Positions 1 through 7,357 of a stretch of DNA of 11,117 nucleotides are shown piece by piece. The notes under the pieces were generated by a model, which was not told where the DNA came from, did not search any database, and saw nothing but the letters and a program-made list of their open reading frames with translations. The position numbers and the translations under genes were made by a program. The stretch comes from Longimicrobiales bacterium (GTDB lineage: Bacteria; Gemmatimonadota; Gemmatimonadetes; Longimicrobiales; Gaopeijiaceae): positions 1-11,117 of the forward strand of contig JANQME010000204.1 in the NCBI GenBank assembly GCA_028280205.1. Direction: 5' to 3'. Positions within the stretch are counted from its first letter, which is position 1. Each line of letters opens with the position of its first letter.

Positions 1-453
1 GGCCGCCGGCCACGGGAGCATGAACCACATCGCTCCGTACGTGAGCTCGGCCACCGGCTCGGGGACGCCCATCACCCGGAGGATCAGGAGATCGTAGACG
101 TCCGGCATCAGGACGACCACCAGAACGCCCGTCGTGCCCAGGCAGAGCGCGCGCGAGAAGTTGCGCAGGCGCACGAAGCTGATGCGGTCTTTCACCACAG
201 ACGTGGCGGCGCTCATCAGCATGATCACCGGCGCCTCGATGAGGATGGCGAGGGCGAAGGTGACGCCGTGGGCGGCCAGGTTGTACGTCGGCTCCGGGAG
301 CCGCGCGATGACCGCCGCGAGGAACGGCCCTTCGGAGGCCATCATGACCCACGTGGCCGCGAGCGGGAGCCAGAAGAGGAGGATCGACGCCTGCGTCGGA
401 GCCTCGTCCCGCGGCTCGGCGGCGACGGTCGGGGCCGGGCGTGGGCGTGTCAC
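1..453 (-). CDS. ANKH/MATE-like multi-pass membrane transporter, N-terminal part
   Basis: The minus strand encodes 151 residues with no stop before the window edge, so the C-terminal portion is missing. After a polar Pro/Arg/Ala-rich stretch (residues 1-22) come membrane segments at about 23-50, 62-84 and 100-126, with a fourth beginning near 138. The pattern FWLPLAATWVMM, EGPFLAAVIARLPEP, NLAAHGV and IEAPVIMLMSAAT resembles the bacterial relatives of the progressive-ankylosis protein ANKH, which belong with the MATE-like flippase-fold exporters. Vertebrate ANKH is linked to export of ATP/pyrophosphate and citrate; the substrate of bacterial members is unknown. The GTG at 453 is the only start candidate close to the conserved core. 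It has no Shine-Dalgarno sequence, and in-frame TTG codons at 504 and 573 are alternatives. The family call is from memory of sequence patterns; membrane topology is much surer than substrate. Confidence 0.68.
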   Translation of the reverse strand, partial: MTRPRPAPTVAAEPRDEAPTQASILLFWLPLAATWVMMASEGPFLAAVIARLPEPTYNLAAHGVTFALAILIEAPVIMLMSAATSVVKDRISFVRLRNFSRALCLGTTGVLVVVLMPDVYDLLILRVMGVPEPVAELTYGAMWFMLPWPAA

Positions 454-473
454 GGGAAGGGACGTGTCACGGG
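446..473. promoter_or_regulatory. Tandem 11-bp direct repeat containing palindromes, candidate operator
   Basis: CGTGTCACGGG occurs exactly at 446-456 and again at 463-473, 17 bp apart. Each copy carries the 9-bp perfect palindrome CGTG-T-CACG. The first copy overlaps the proposed GTG start of the minus-strand membrane gene, so a bound protein would mainly affect that gene. Two identical palindromes this close look like a cooperative binding site, but the binding protein is not identifiable here. Confidence 0.4.
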
Positions 474-582
474 GATGGACGGCGGAGAAGGCGCGGCCGT
501 CCAAGCTCGCGCTTCGGGTAGGGCGGGAGAAGAGCTCGACCGCCGTGGCGGGGCGTCGGGAAGATCCCCACAATGCGGAGTG

Positions 583-606
583 CCCGTTGCCGGATGGTCC
601 AACGGG
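583..606. promoter_or_regulatory. Inverted repeat in the divergent region, candidate operator
   Basis: CCCGTTG (583-589) and CAACGGG (600-606) are perfect 7-bp arms separated by 10 bp. The repeat lies between the divergent ANKH-like gene and the efflux operon. It ends 18 bp before a possible extended -10 element. Arm size and spacing suit a dimeric regulator, but no regulator gene is adjacent. Confidence 0.35.
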
Positions 607-620
607 GCGTTCTCCTCGTC

Positions 621-629
621 TGTTAGGCT
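621..629 (+). promoter_or_regulatory. Possible extended -10 element for the efflux operon
   Basis: TGTTAGGCT fits the extended -10 pattern TGnTAnnnT and lies 48 bp before the first start codon of the efflux operon. No good -35 hexamer sits 16-18 bp upstream; that position is occupied by the right arm of the 583-606 inverted repeat. The call rests on a weak consensus alone. Confidence 0.22.
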
Positions 630-649
630 GGGCCGGCTGTGGCCGGCCC
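630..649 (+). promoter_or_regulatory. GC-only hairpin in the efflux-operon leader
   Basis: GGGCCGGC (630-637) and GCCGGCCC (642-649) form a perfect 8-bp all-GC stem with loop TGTG. It lies 13 bp before the Shine-Dalgarno sequence of the outer-membrane factor gene. There is no T tract, so it is not a classical terminator. It could be an operator at the transcription start or an RNA structure in the leader. Confidence 0.4.
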
Positions 650-676
650 GTCGGAACGAACGAAGGAGGACTGCAG

Positions 677-1939
677 ATGCTCCCATGGCTTCTGGTTCTG
701 AGCTCGCTCCAGGTGCCGGGCGACACGGTCGTGGTGGACGTTTCGGATGCGCTCGCGCGGGGAATCGAGGTGGCTCCGGTCCTCCAGGCCGCGCGTCATC
801 GCAGTGAGGCGGCCGCACGCCGGTCGCTTCAGGCGAGTCGCTGGCCGAATCCCGTGCTCGGAGTTTCCGTGGAGAACCTCGGCCAGTCGGAGAGGTTCAC
901 CGGTATCTCCGGTGCGGAGGGTCTCGATGGACAGGCGGTTCTCACGGTCCCCCTGCCGGTCGGGAAGGAGCGCTCCGGTGCGATCCGGGTCGCCCGGGCG
1001 GAAGAGGCCCTCGCCCGGGCCTCGGTCGAGGTCACGGAGCTGCAGCTGCGCACGGATCTCCTCACGGTGATGGGGGCGGTCCTGGTTCGGCAGGTCCTCG
1101 TCGAGTCGGCCGGAATCGAGGCTGCGTCGCTACGGGACGTGGCCGAGGCGCTCGCGCTCCAGGCTGAGGCCGGCAGGGCCGCTCGCGGGGATGCCGACCG
1201 CGCACGCCTGGCCGAGGGGATGGCGTGGACGCGCCTCGCTCGCCGCGAAGCGACCCTGGGCACGGCATCCGCGGAGCTTGCGCGCCGACTGGGATACGAG
1301 GCTGAGACGATCGTTCGCCTCGACGCGCCGGCCTGCTCGGAAGTCGGGTCGAAGCGTGAATGGGTCTCGGCTTCGTCCGGAGTGCTTCCTCTCGAGCTAC
1401 GCCTGGCCAAGGCTCGGGTGGAGGCCGCATACGGCGCCACTGAAATCGCCCGCGGGGTCGGGCTGCCGGACTTCTCGCCCCAGGTGGGCGTGCGCAGGAC
1501 CGAAGGAAACACGGGTCTGTTCGTCGGGCTCGCAGCCATGCTCCCACTCTTCGATCGGGGAGGGGAACGAGTCGATGCCTCCATCGCCGAGGAGAACGTG
1601 GCACGGGCGGAGCAGCGGGACGCAGAAGCGCATTGGGCGGCGGCACTCGTCAGCGCGCGTTCGACGCTCGGCGCGCTGGAGCGGGCCGGTACGCGCTTCG
1701 ACGAGCAGTGGTTCCAGAGCCTGGAGGGTACGGTGACGGCGGCCGCGGCCCGCTACCGCCTGGGCGAAGGAACGCTGGTGGAGCTTTTGGACGCCCGACG
1801 CGCCCGGCTGCAGGCGCTCGACGACTACACCCTCTGGCAGTCGGAGTGGTGGGCCGCCCGGCTCGAGGTGGCGCGGTTGGAGGGCCGGCCCGCCACTGCG
1901 TCCACCATCTGTACGCATCCATACCGGGAGGTCCCGTGA
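677..1939 (+). CDS. Outer-membrane factor of a tripartite metal-type efflux pump (TolC/CzcC-like)
   Basis: This 420-residue protein is the likely outer-membrane exit channel of the pump encoded by the next two genes. The start is fixed by AAGGAGGA at 663-670, six bases before the ATG. The open frame extends upstream, but that part lacks a ribosome site. Residues 1-12 are hydrophobic and may be a short export signal, though without the usual N-terminal positive charge. The body has two repeats of long Ala/Glu/Arg-rich helices, each with strand segments. The first has WPNPVLGVSVEN (56-67) and LTVPLPVGKERSG (89-101). The second has LPDFSPQVGV (263-272) and a GLFVGLAAMLPLFDRGG turn (280-296). This is the outer-membrane efflux protein (OEP) pattern. 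A late YRLGEGTLVELLDARR helix (360-375) is also typical. The stop overlaps the next start by four bases. No lipobox cysteine is present. Confidence 0.9.
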   Translation: MLPWLLVLSSLQVPGDTVVVDVSDALARGIEVAPVLQAARHRSEAAARRSLQASRWPNPVLGVSVENLGQSERFTGISGAEGLDGQAVLTVPLPVGKERSGAIRVARAEEALARASVEVTELQLRTDLLTVMGAVLVRQVLVESAGIEAASLRDVAEALALQAEAGRAARGDADRARLAEGMAWTRLARREATLGTASAELARRLGYEAETIVRLDAPACSEVGSKREWVSASSGVLPLELRLAKARVEAAYGATEIARGVGLPDFSPQVGVRRTEGNTGLFVGLAAMLPLFDRGGERVDASIAEENVARAEQRDAEAHWAAALVSARSTLGALERAGTRFDEQWFQSLEGTVTAAAARYRLGEGTLVELLDARRARLQALDDYTLWQSEWWAARLEVARLEGRPATASTICTHPYREVP

Positions 1940-3096
1940 GGAGGAAGGGCACGGTGCTCATGCTCGGCGTGGCGTTCGGGGTTTCCGCGTGTGACGGGTC
2001 GGAGCCGGCCCCGGCCCTCGAGGCCGACGTGGAGGTGGACGTGGTGCGTCTCTCCGAGGCCGAGGAGCGTGTAGCCGGGATCCGGACGGAAGTGGCTGTA
2101 CGCGGGATCACGCGCCGGGTGGTCGAGGTACCGGGCTCGGTCCAGCCGCCGGACACCGCCCAGGCCGTCATCGGGTCGATCGTGGACGGGCGGGTCGTCG
2201 CGGTCCGCGTGCTCCCGGGTGACTCGGTGCGCGCGGGCCAGCCGCTCGTCGAGATCCACACCCACGAGCTCTCCGACGCGCAGAGCGATCTGGCTGCCGC
2301 CAGAGCTCAGCTCTCCTATCGCGAAGAGGCGTTCGGCCGGTCCGAGGAGTTACTCGCGGCCGGCGCCGTATCGCTCGAAGAGGTGCAGAGTCGCCGAGCG
2401 GCGCTCGAGGCGGCCCGTGCGGAGGTGCTCCGGTCCGAGGAGATGGTCGAGCATCTCGACCCCTCGCCCGACGGCAACGCGACCGTCGTCGCCACGCGTG
2501 ACGGAACGGTCTTCGCCGTGCATGCCCGGATGGGGCAGGCGGTTCTCCCGGGCACGCCACTCGTCGAGATGGGCCGGACGGACCTTCTCTGGGTGACCGC
2601 CTTCGTCCCCGAGCAGACCGCGAGCACCCTTCAGCCGGGTGACAGCGTCGTCGTTCGCTTCGGTACCGTGGATGAGGTGATCGACGCGCGCCTCGTGCGG
2701 ACCGGCAACTTCGTCGACCCCTCGAACCGCTCCGTCGAGATGCGTTTCGAGCTCGCACGAGTCCCCGTGGGTGTCCGCCCGGGAAGCTTCGCCGTCGTGG
2801 AGGTGACGGCCGCGGAAGCCATGGAGGGGGTCGAGCTCGAGGAGGAGGCCGCCGTCCGGTTGGCGGACCGCGACGTCGTCTTCGTCCGCCGACGCGCGGG
2901 CGAATACCGGGCCGTGAACGTCGAGGTGGTCGTCCTCCGTGAGGGACGCATCGCGGTTATCGGGCTTCCGGAGGGCGCGGAAGTCGTGGTCGAGGGTGCC
3001 TACTTCCTCAAGTCAGCCCTCGAGCACACCCGTGAAGCGGCCGAAGCGGCCGAAGCGGCCGAGGCCGAGGGCGCCGGCGCAGCGCGAGTCCCGTGA
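1936..3096 (+). CDS. RND membrane-fusion (adaptor) lipoprotein, CzcB/CusB-like
   Basis: This 386-residue periplasmic adaptor should bridge the inner-membrane pump and the outer-membrane channel. GTG 1936 is chosen because it gives a basic N-terminus (RRK), a hydrophobic stretch and a lipobox VSAC with Cys19; later starts would destroy this signal. GGGAGG precedes it closely. The barrel-sandwich (lipoyl-like) halves are at about 77-113 (IVDGRVVAVRVLPGDSVRAGQPLVEI) and 184-213 (VVATRDGTVFAVHARMGQAVLPGTPLVEM). They flank a coiled-coil hairpin at about 114-172. A beta-barrel follows at 216-290 and a membrane-proximal domain to about 355. No Cys/His-rich metal-binding domain is fused at the N-terminus and no Met cluster is visible, unlike CusB, so metal specificity is not indicated. 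The C-terminus ends in a Glu-Ala-Ala repeat (367-381). The gene overlaps both neighbours by four bases. Confidence 0.9.
   Translation: MRRKGTVLMLGVAFGVSACDGSEPAPALEADVEVDVVRLSEAEERVAGIRTEVAVRGITRRVVEVPGSVQPPDTAQAVIGSIVDGRVVAVRVLPGDSVRAGQPLVEIHTHELSDAQSDLAAARAQLSYREEAFGRSEELLAAGAVSLEEVQSRRAALEAARAEVLRSEEMVEHLDPSPDGNATVVATRDGTVFAVHARMGQAVLPGTPLVEMGRTDLLWVTAFVPEQTASTLQPGDSVVVRFGTVDEVIDARLVRTGNFVDPSNRSVEMRFELARVPVGVRPGSFAVVEVTAAEAMEGVELEEEAAVRLADRDVVFVRRRAGEYRAVNVEVVVLREGRIAVIGLPEGAEVVVEGAYFLKSALEHTREAAEAAEAAEAEGAGAARVP
3034..3066 (+). repeat. In-frame 9-bp tandem repeat at the adaptor C-terminus
   Basis: GAAGCGGCC occurs three times in a row (3034-3042, 3043-3051, 3052-3060), followed by the near copy GAGGCC. 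It encodes repeated Glu-Ala-Ala near the end of the adaptor. Exact tandem units divisible by three can expand or contract by slippage without breaking the frame, so tail length may vary between strains. Confidence 0.8.
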
Positions 3097-6000
3097 TCGA
3101 AAGGCTCACGGATCTCGCGCTCCGTCGACCCTTCACGGTCGGCGGCGGGACCGTCGTGCTGGTCGCGGCGGGACTCTACGCGCTCAGCACACTCCCATTC
3201 GAGGCGTTCCCGGATCTGACCGCCAACTCCGTCTCGGTGATCGCCGAGGTGCCCGGTATGGCTCCGGTCGACGTCGAGCAGCTCGTGACCTATCCCATCG
3301 AACGCTCGCTCCTCGGGCTGCCCGATACGGAGTCCGTCCGATCGACGACCAAGTTCGGGCTCTCGATGACTCAGGTGGTGTTCGAGGACGGGGTCGACCC
3401 CTACTTCGCGCGGCAGGTCGTCGCCGAGCGCCTCAACGACCTGGACGAGGACCTGCCGGACGGCGCTTCCGTCACGATGGGTCCCGTGGCGACGGCCATG
3501 GGTGAGATCTACCAGTTCGTGCTCGTCGCGGACGATCCGATGGTCACCCCCTGGGAGCTGAAGCGTCTCCAGGACTACTCGATCGGCCCACAGCTTCGGA
3601 CGATCCGGGGCGTCGCGGAGGTCAATTCGTGGGGCGGTCTGGTGGAGCAGTACCACGTCGTCGTCGAACCCGGCCTCCTCATCCAGGCGGGCCTCACCCT
3701 GGCCGACGTCGAGCGGGCGGTGTCGGAGAACAACCGCAACTTCGGTGGGACCTACACGGAGGCCCGCGGCGAGCGCTTCGTCGTCCGTGGGATGGGACGC
3801 TTCCAGGATCTCTCGGACATCGAGGCCGTCGCCGTCACGACACGCGAGGGCGTTCCGATCCACGTCCGCGACGTGGCCACCGTGACGCGCGGTTCGCTGG
3901 CCCGCCAGGGCGCGGTGACGATGGACGGCGAGGGCGAAGTCGTGGCCGGCATGGTCATCATGCGCAAGGGCGCCAACGCCCTGCGCGTTCTGGAACGGGT
4001 CGAGGAGCGTATCGAGGAGATCGTTCCGACGCTCCCCGATGGAGTCCGGCTCGTGCCCTTCTACAACCAGGGCGAGCTCGTCGAGCAAACGACCCACACC
4101 GTGCGGAAGAACCTCCTGCTCGGCGGAACGCTGGTTGTGATCCTGCTCTGGGGCTTTCTGCGCAACGTCGCGGCCTCGATTCTCGTCGCGCTGGTCATCC
4201 CGCTCTCCATGCTGTGGGCGTTCGTCGCGATGCGGCTCTTCGGCTTTTCGGCGAACCTCATGAGCCTGGGTGCGCTCGACTTCGGCCTCCTCGTCGACGC
4301 GGCCGTCGTGGTCGTCGAGAACGTCATCCGGAAGGCCTCGGAGATCACCGATCCGAAGGAGCGGGTCCGCGCCGCCATGCGGGAGGTGGGCCGGCCCGTG
4401 CTGTACGGGATCACGATCATCATCGCCGTCTATGTGCCGATCCTCTCCTTGCAGGGCGCGGAGGGGAAGATGTTCCGGCCTATGGCGTTCACCGTGGTCG
4501 CGGCCATACTCGGCTCGCTGGTTCTGGCGCTGACCTTCGTCCCAGCCGCCGCCGGGGTACTCCTGGTCCGCGCGCGGGAAGCCCACACGCCCCGCTTCGA
4601 CCGCCTGCGCGACGGCTACCATCATGCGCTCGGACGCACCGTCGACCGACCCGTCTTCGTGACCGGCCTCGCCGCTCTTCTCTTCCTGGGGGCTCTCGCG
4701 AGCGCGACCCGGCTCGGTACCGAGTTCATGCCGCGACTCGACGAGGGCAGCGTTCTCGTGCAGGGACTCCGGCGCCCCTCCACCGCGCTCGACCAGGGGG
4801 TCCGCTTCTCCGGCGCGATCGAAACGGCGCTGCTCGGGCTGCCGGAGGTGGACGTGGTGGTTTCGAAGCTCGGCCGGCCCGATCTCGCCACCGAGGCGAT
4901 GGGCACGTACGAGTCCGACACCTACGTCACCCTCGTCCCGAAAGGCGAATGGCGAGCCGGCGGCAAAGCTGCGCTCCTCGAAGTGATGGACTCCGCGCTC
5001 GCGGAGATTCCCGGGCTCGAGTACGCCTTCACGCAGCCCATTCAGATGCGCTTGGACGAGGCCGAGACCGGGATCACCACGGACGTGGGGGTGAAGGTCT
5101 TCGGGGATGATCCGGACGTGCTCGCGGATCTCGGCGCGCGCATCGAACGCGAGGTGGCGGACGTCGGGGGGGCGTCCGAGGTGAAGGTCACCGCGGCCGC
5201 ACGGGTGAAGGAGCTTCGCGTCTCCCTCGACCGGGAGGCGCTCGCCCGGTACGGACTGGACGCCGGTGACGTCGGGCACCAGGTCGAGATGGCGCTCGGG
5301 TCGTCGGTAGCGACGTATCTCATCGACGGTCCCCGGCGGGTCGGCGTCGTGGTTCGCATCCCCGGCGGAAACACCGTGGACCCGGACCTCATGGGCAGTC
5401 TGCCCGTTGCCCGTGGCCCATCGGGTCTCGTGACGCTGGAGACCGTCGCAAAGCTCCACGTCGAGGACGCCCCGGAGGCGTTCGTGCACGAGGGGGGACA
5501 GCGCATGGTGGTGGTCGGTACGAACATCCGCGGTCGCGACGTCGGCTCGTTCGTCGAAGAGGCTTCGGAGCGTCTGCGCGATCAGGTCGGGCTGCCGGCA
5601 GGCTACCGTTTGGAGTGGGGTGGCCAGTACCAGTACCAGCGGACGGCCGCGCGGCGGCTGTCCGTGCTCGTGCCGGTTGCCGTACTCGCGATCTACCTGC
5701 TCCTGTTCTCCAACTTCGGCACGATCCGCCATCCGTTGCTGATCATGCTGAATGTGCCTTTTGCCGTCGTCGGTGGGATCGCGTCGCTCTGGATCGCCGG
5801 CCTCAACCTCAGCACGTCGGCGCTGATCGGTTTCATTGCCGTCTTCGGGATCGCGGTCCTCAACGGCGTCGTGATGGTGAGCTACATCAATCAGCTTCGC
5901 GACCTTGGCCGTGGGCTCCGCGAAGCCGCGCTCGAAGGAGCAGCGACCCGGCTTCGCCCTGTTCTCATGACCGCCCTCGCCGCGAGCCTCGGCTTCGTAC

Positions 6001-6164
6001 CGATGGCGACGTCGACCTCGCCTGGTGCCGAGCTGCAGCGCCCGCTCGCTACGGTCGTGATCGGAGGTCTGCTGAGCGCCACGCTGCTGACGCTCTTCGT
6101 GCTGCCCACGGTCTATGTGGTCATGGAGCGCTGGCAGGAAGGTCGTTCGACTCCAACCGCGTAG
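3093..6164 (+). CDS. czcA: Heavy-metal-efflux-type RND inner-membrane pump (CzcA/CusA family)
   Basis: This 1023-residue proton-driven pump probably moves cations, or related substrates, from periplasm or cytoplasm into the outer-membrane channel. The length is normal for the family. It begins MIERLTDLALRRPF, as expected, at the GTG overlapping the previous stop; the Shine-Dalgarno is weak, so translational coupling is likely. One membrane helix lies at 14-32, five more between about 339 and 492, another at 521-538, and five between about 856 and 1012. Large periplasmic loops lie between. Helix 4 carries DFGLLVDAAVVVVEN with Asp396, Asp402 and Glu409. This matches the HME-RND signature DFGxxVDGAVVxxEN except Ala403 for Gly and supports proton relay. 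In a hand alignment with CusA, the three substrate methionines correspond to Thr564, Glu607 and Glu656, arguing against Cu(I)/Ag(I). The exact metal is not determined. The symbol denotes family, not proven orthology. Confidence 0.92.
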   Translation: MIERLTDLALRRPFTVGGGTVVLVAAGLYALSTLPFEAFPDLTANSVSVIAEVPGMAPVDVEQLVTYPIERSLLGLPDTESVRSTTKFGLSMTQVVFEDGVDPYFARQVVAERLNDLDEDLPDGASVTMGPVATAMGEIYQFVLVADDPMVTPWELKRLQDYSIGPQLRTIRGVAEVNSWGGLVEQYHVVVEPGLLIQAGLTLADVERAVSENNRNFGGTYTEARGERFVVRGMGRFQDLSDIEAVAVTTREGVPIHVRDVATVTRGSLARQGAVTMDGEGEVVAGMVIMRKGANALRVLERVEERIEEIVPTLPDGVRLVPFYNQGELVEQTTHTVRKNLLLGGTLVVILLWGFLRNVAASILVALVIPLSMLWAFVAMRLFGFSANLMSLGALDFGLLVDAAVVVVENVIRKASEITDPKERVRAAMREVGRPVLYGITIIIAVYVPILSLQGAEGKMFRPMAFTVVAAILGSLVLALTFVPAAAGVLLVRAREAHTPRFDRLRDGYHHALGRTVDRPVFVTGLAALLFLGALASATRLGTEFMPRLDEGSVLVQGLRRPSTALDQGVRFSGAIETALLGLPEVDVVVSKLGRPDLATEAMGTYESDTYVTLVPKGEWRAGGKAALLEVMDSALAEIPGLEYAFTQPIQMRLDEAETGITTDVGVKVFGDDPDVLADLGARIEREVADVGGASEVKVTAAARVKELRVSLDREALARYGLDAGDVGHQVEMALGSSVATYLIDGPRRVGVVVRIPGGNTVDPDLMGSLPVARGPSGLVTLETVAKLHVEDAPEAFVHEGGQRMVVVGTNIRGRDVGSFVEEASERLRDQVGLPAGYRLEWGGQYQYQRTAARRLSVLVPVAVLAIYLLLFSNFGTIRHPLLIMLNVPFAVVGGIASLWIAGLNLSTSALIGFIAVFGIAVLNGVVMVSYINQLRDLGRGLREAALEGAATRLRPVLMTALAASLGFVPMATSTSPGAELQRPLATVVIGGLLSATLLTLFVLPTVYVVMERWQEGRSTPTA

Positions 6165-6186
6165 CACCCATCAACGGGGCGTACTG

Positions 6187-6201
6187 TCCCGCCTTGCGGG
6201 A
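6187..6201. terminator. Small hairpin after the efflux operon, weak terminator candidate
   Basis: TCCCGC (6187-6192) and GCGGGA (6196-6201) pair perfectly around loop CTT, 23 bases after the pump stop codon and between convergent genes. No T tract follows on either strand. The rest of the 124-bp gap (6165-6288) shows only G-rich sequence and a 5-bp GGGTC/GACCC repeat overlapping the end of the facing gene. Confidence 0.3.
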
Positions 6202-6288
6202 ACGCACGGGCGGGCGGGTCGCTCCACGAGGTGTAAGAGCCGCCGGGTAGCTGGACCACCGGGCCATCGCACCTCTCCGGCGGGTGGG

Positions 6289-6708
6289 TCACGGAACGAC
6301 CCGTCGCTCCCGCAGGAAGGCGGTCACCCCCTCGCGTTGGCTTGACCACGGCGCCCATACCGCGATGCACCACCGACGGATCGCTTCGATGCGGTCCGGG
6401 CCTTCGGGATGTTCGATCACGCTTTCGTGGGTCAGAGCGCCGCGCTCGGCCGGGAGCTCGAAGGTGGGCCAGGGTGGGCCGCCGCGTCCGAGCCTCATGT
6501 GCACCTTCTGGACCTCGCGGCCCGTGAAGCCGCGCTCGAGGTAGAGGTGGAGTCCGACGAGGGCGAACGCGACCCCGATCGACTTCGTCTCAGCGGTGGC
6601 GGTCTGCAACATGCGCGCGTCGACGACGTGCTGGTGCACGAAGTCGGCGTCTCCCAGCGATAGCGTCCAGGCGCACAGCTCGTCGTAGATGGGGTCCGTG
6701 GAAGTCAT
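6289..6708 (-). CDS. DUF5946-like protein of unknown function
   Basis: This 139-residue soluble protein resembles the DUF5946 family, whose role is not established. Recognisable features are YDELCAWTLSLGD (8-20), FVHQHVVDAR with His25 and His27 (23-32), IGVAFALVGLHLYLERGF (44-61), VQKVHMRL (66-73) and a C-terminal tryptophan-containing stretch RRWCIAVWAPW (111-121). The zinc-ribbon-like Cys-x-x-Cys leader found in longer members is absent, so this is a short form. The ATG at 6708 gives the conserved beginning; the frame extends to 6915 but would run into the divergent gene. There is no Shine-Dalgarno sequence. TATCTT lies six bases before the ATG and could be a -10 element of a leaderless message. 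It is convergent with the efflux operon and divergent from the next gene. Family assignment is by pattern recall. Confidence 0.72.
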   Translation of the reverse strand: MTSTDPIYDELCAWTLSLGDADFVHQHVVDARMLQTATAETKSIGVAFALVGLHLYLERGFTGREVQKVHMRLGRGGPPWPTFELPAERGALTHESVIEHPEGPDRIEAIRRWCIAVWAPWSSQREGVTAFLRERRVVP

Positions 6709-6722
6709 ACTGCGAAGATACC

Positions 6723-6750
6723 AGCGTCGTGAAGACGCTTCTCGACGCTT
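6723..6750. promoter_or_regulatory. Repeats in the 6708/6848 divergent promoter region
   Basis: AGCGTC (6723-6728) and GACGCT (6734-6739) form a perfect inverted repeat with a 5-bp spacer. GACGCTT recurs at 6734-6740 and 6744-6750, exactly 10 bp apart, so both copies face the same side of the helix. The group sits just upstream of the minus-strand start and may be a regulator site serving one or both divergent genes. No regulator is adjacent. Confidence 0.3.
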
Positions 6751-6847
6751 ACGTTCGCTGCCGACCTGGCGCGTCGAATGGCCGGGTTGACGAACCGCAC
6801 CGCACGAGGCCGACGAGGGACGGGACGATGACGAGGAGGATGGGACG

Positions 6848-7300
6848 ATGATGAAGAGGAAGAAGGACGTGATGAGGGTGGCGCTGGCGCTGTGCGCCGG
6901 AGGGGTCGGGCTCACGCCGGCCGAGGCTCAGGATACGGCCGACTCTTTGGCGGTCGCCCGTGTGGTGGAGCAGTACGTCGTGGGTTGGCGTACCGCCGAT
7001 CACGAGCTGCTCGCCGACGTGTTCGCCACCGAGGAGGGCGTCCTCCTCTGGCCGTCCGGCGAGGCGGGGGAGGAAGCGCTGAACGGCATGACGTTCGCCG
7101 AGATCCTCGGCCGCGAACCGAGGCCGAACGCGTCCTACGGCGAGGAGTGGCGAATCCTGGAGCTCGATGTCGTCGACGGAGCGCTCGCGATGGCGAAGGT
7201 CGAGATCTCACGTACGGGCGGGAGCTACATCGACTACCTGCTCCTCTACAGGCTCGCCCCCGGGTGGCGGATCGTCACGAAGACGTTCGTCTCGCGCTGA
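6848..7300 (+). CDS. Secreted NTF2-fold protein (putative lumazine-binding/DUF4440-like)
   Basis: This 150-residue protein is probably exported to the periplasm. It has a basic N-region (KRKK at 3-6), a hydrophobic core (9-22) and a cleavage motif AEA at 25-27. The mature part fits the small cone-shaped NTF2 fold. Helix 1 includes VARVVEQYVVGWRTADHELLADVFA (37-60), followed by a strand with LLWPSG. The sheet includes WRILELDVVDGALAMAKVEI (101-120) and YIDYLLLYRLAPGWRIVTKTF (128-148). The ending 'D-x-L-L-L-Y-R-L...GW-R-I-V-x-K-x-F' is typical of putative lumazine-binding-like members. Such proteins bind small hydrophobic ligands or are minor enzymes; no catalytic residue pattern lets me choose. 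AGGAGGA at 6834-6840, seven bases before the first of two consecutive ATGs, supports the start. The gene stands alone and is convergent with the arsR-type gene. Confidence 0.82.
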   Translation: MMKRKKDVMRVALALCAGGVGLTPAEAQDTADSLAVARVVEQYVVGWRTADHELLADVFATEEGVLLWPSGEAGEEALNGMTFAEILGREPRPNASYGEEWRILELDVVDGALAMAKVEISRTGGSYIDYLLLYRLAPGWRIVTKTFVSR

Positions 7301-7357
7301 GCGGGTTCGAGACGGGTCGGACGCGCGGACGTCGCGATCGACCCCGCCAACGCGATC

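Noticed and set aside
134..676. Upstream extension of the outer-membrane factor frame.
   Set aside because: It overlaps the ANKH-like gene on the other strand and reads as low-quality sequence. AAGGAGGA and a hydrophobic signal support the start at 677.
3000..6167. A minus-strand open frame of more than 1000 codons lying fully antisense to the RND pump gene.
   Set aside because: Its product is a low-complexity His/Arg/Asp/Glu/Gly-rich chain with no domain, as expected for the complement of a GC-rich gene. The plus strand encodes a full, conserved pump.
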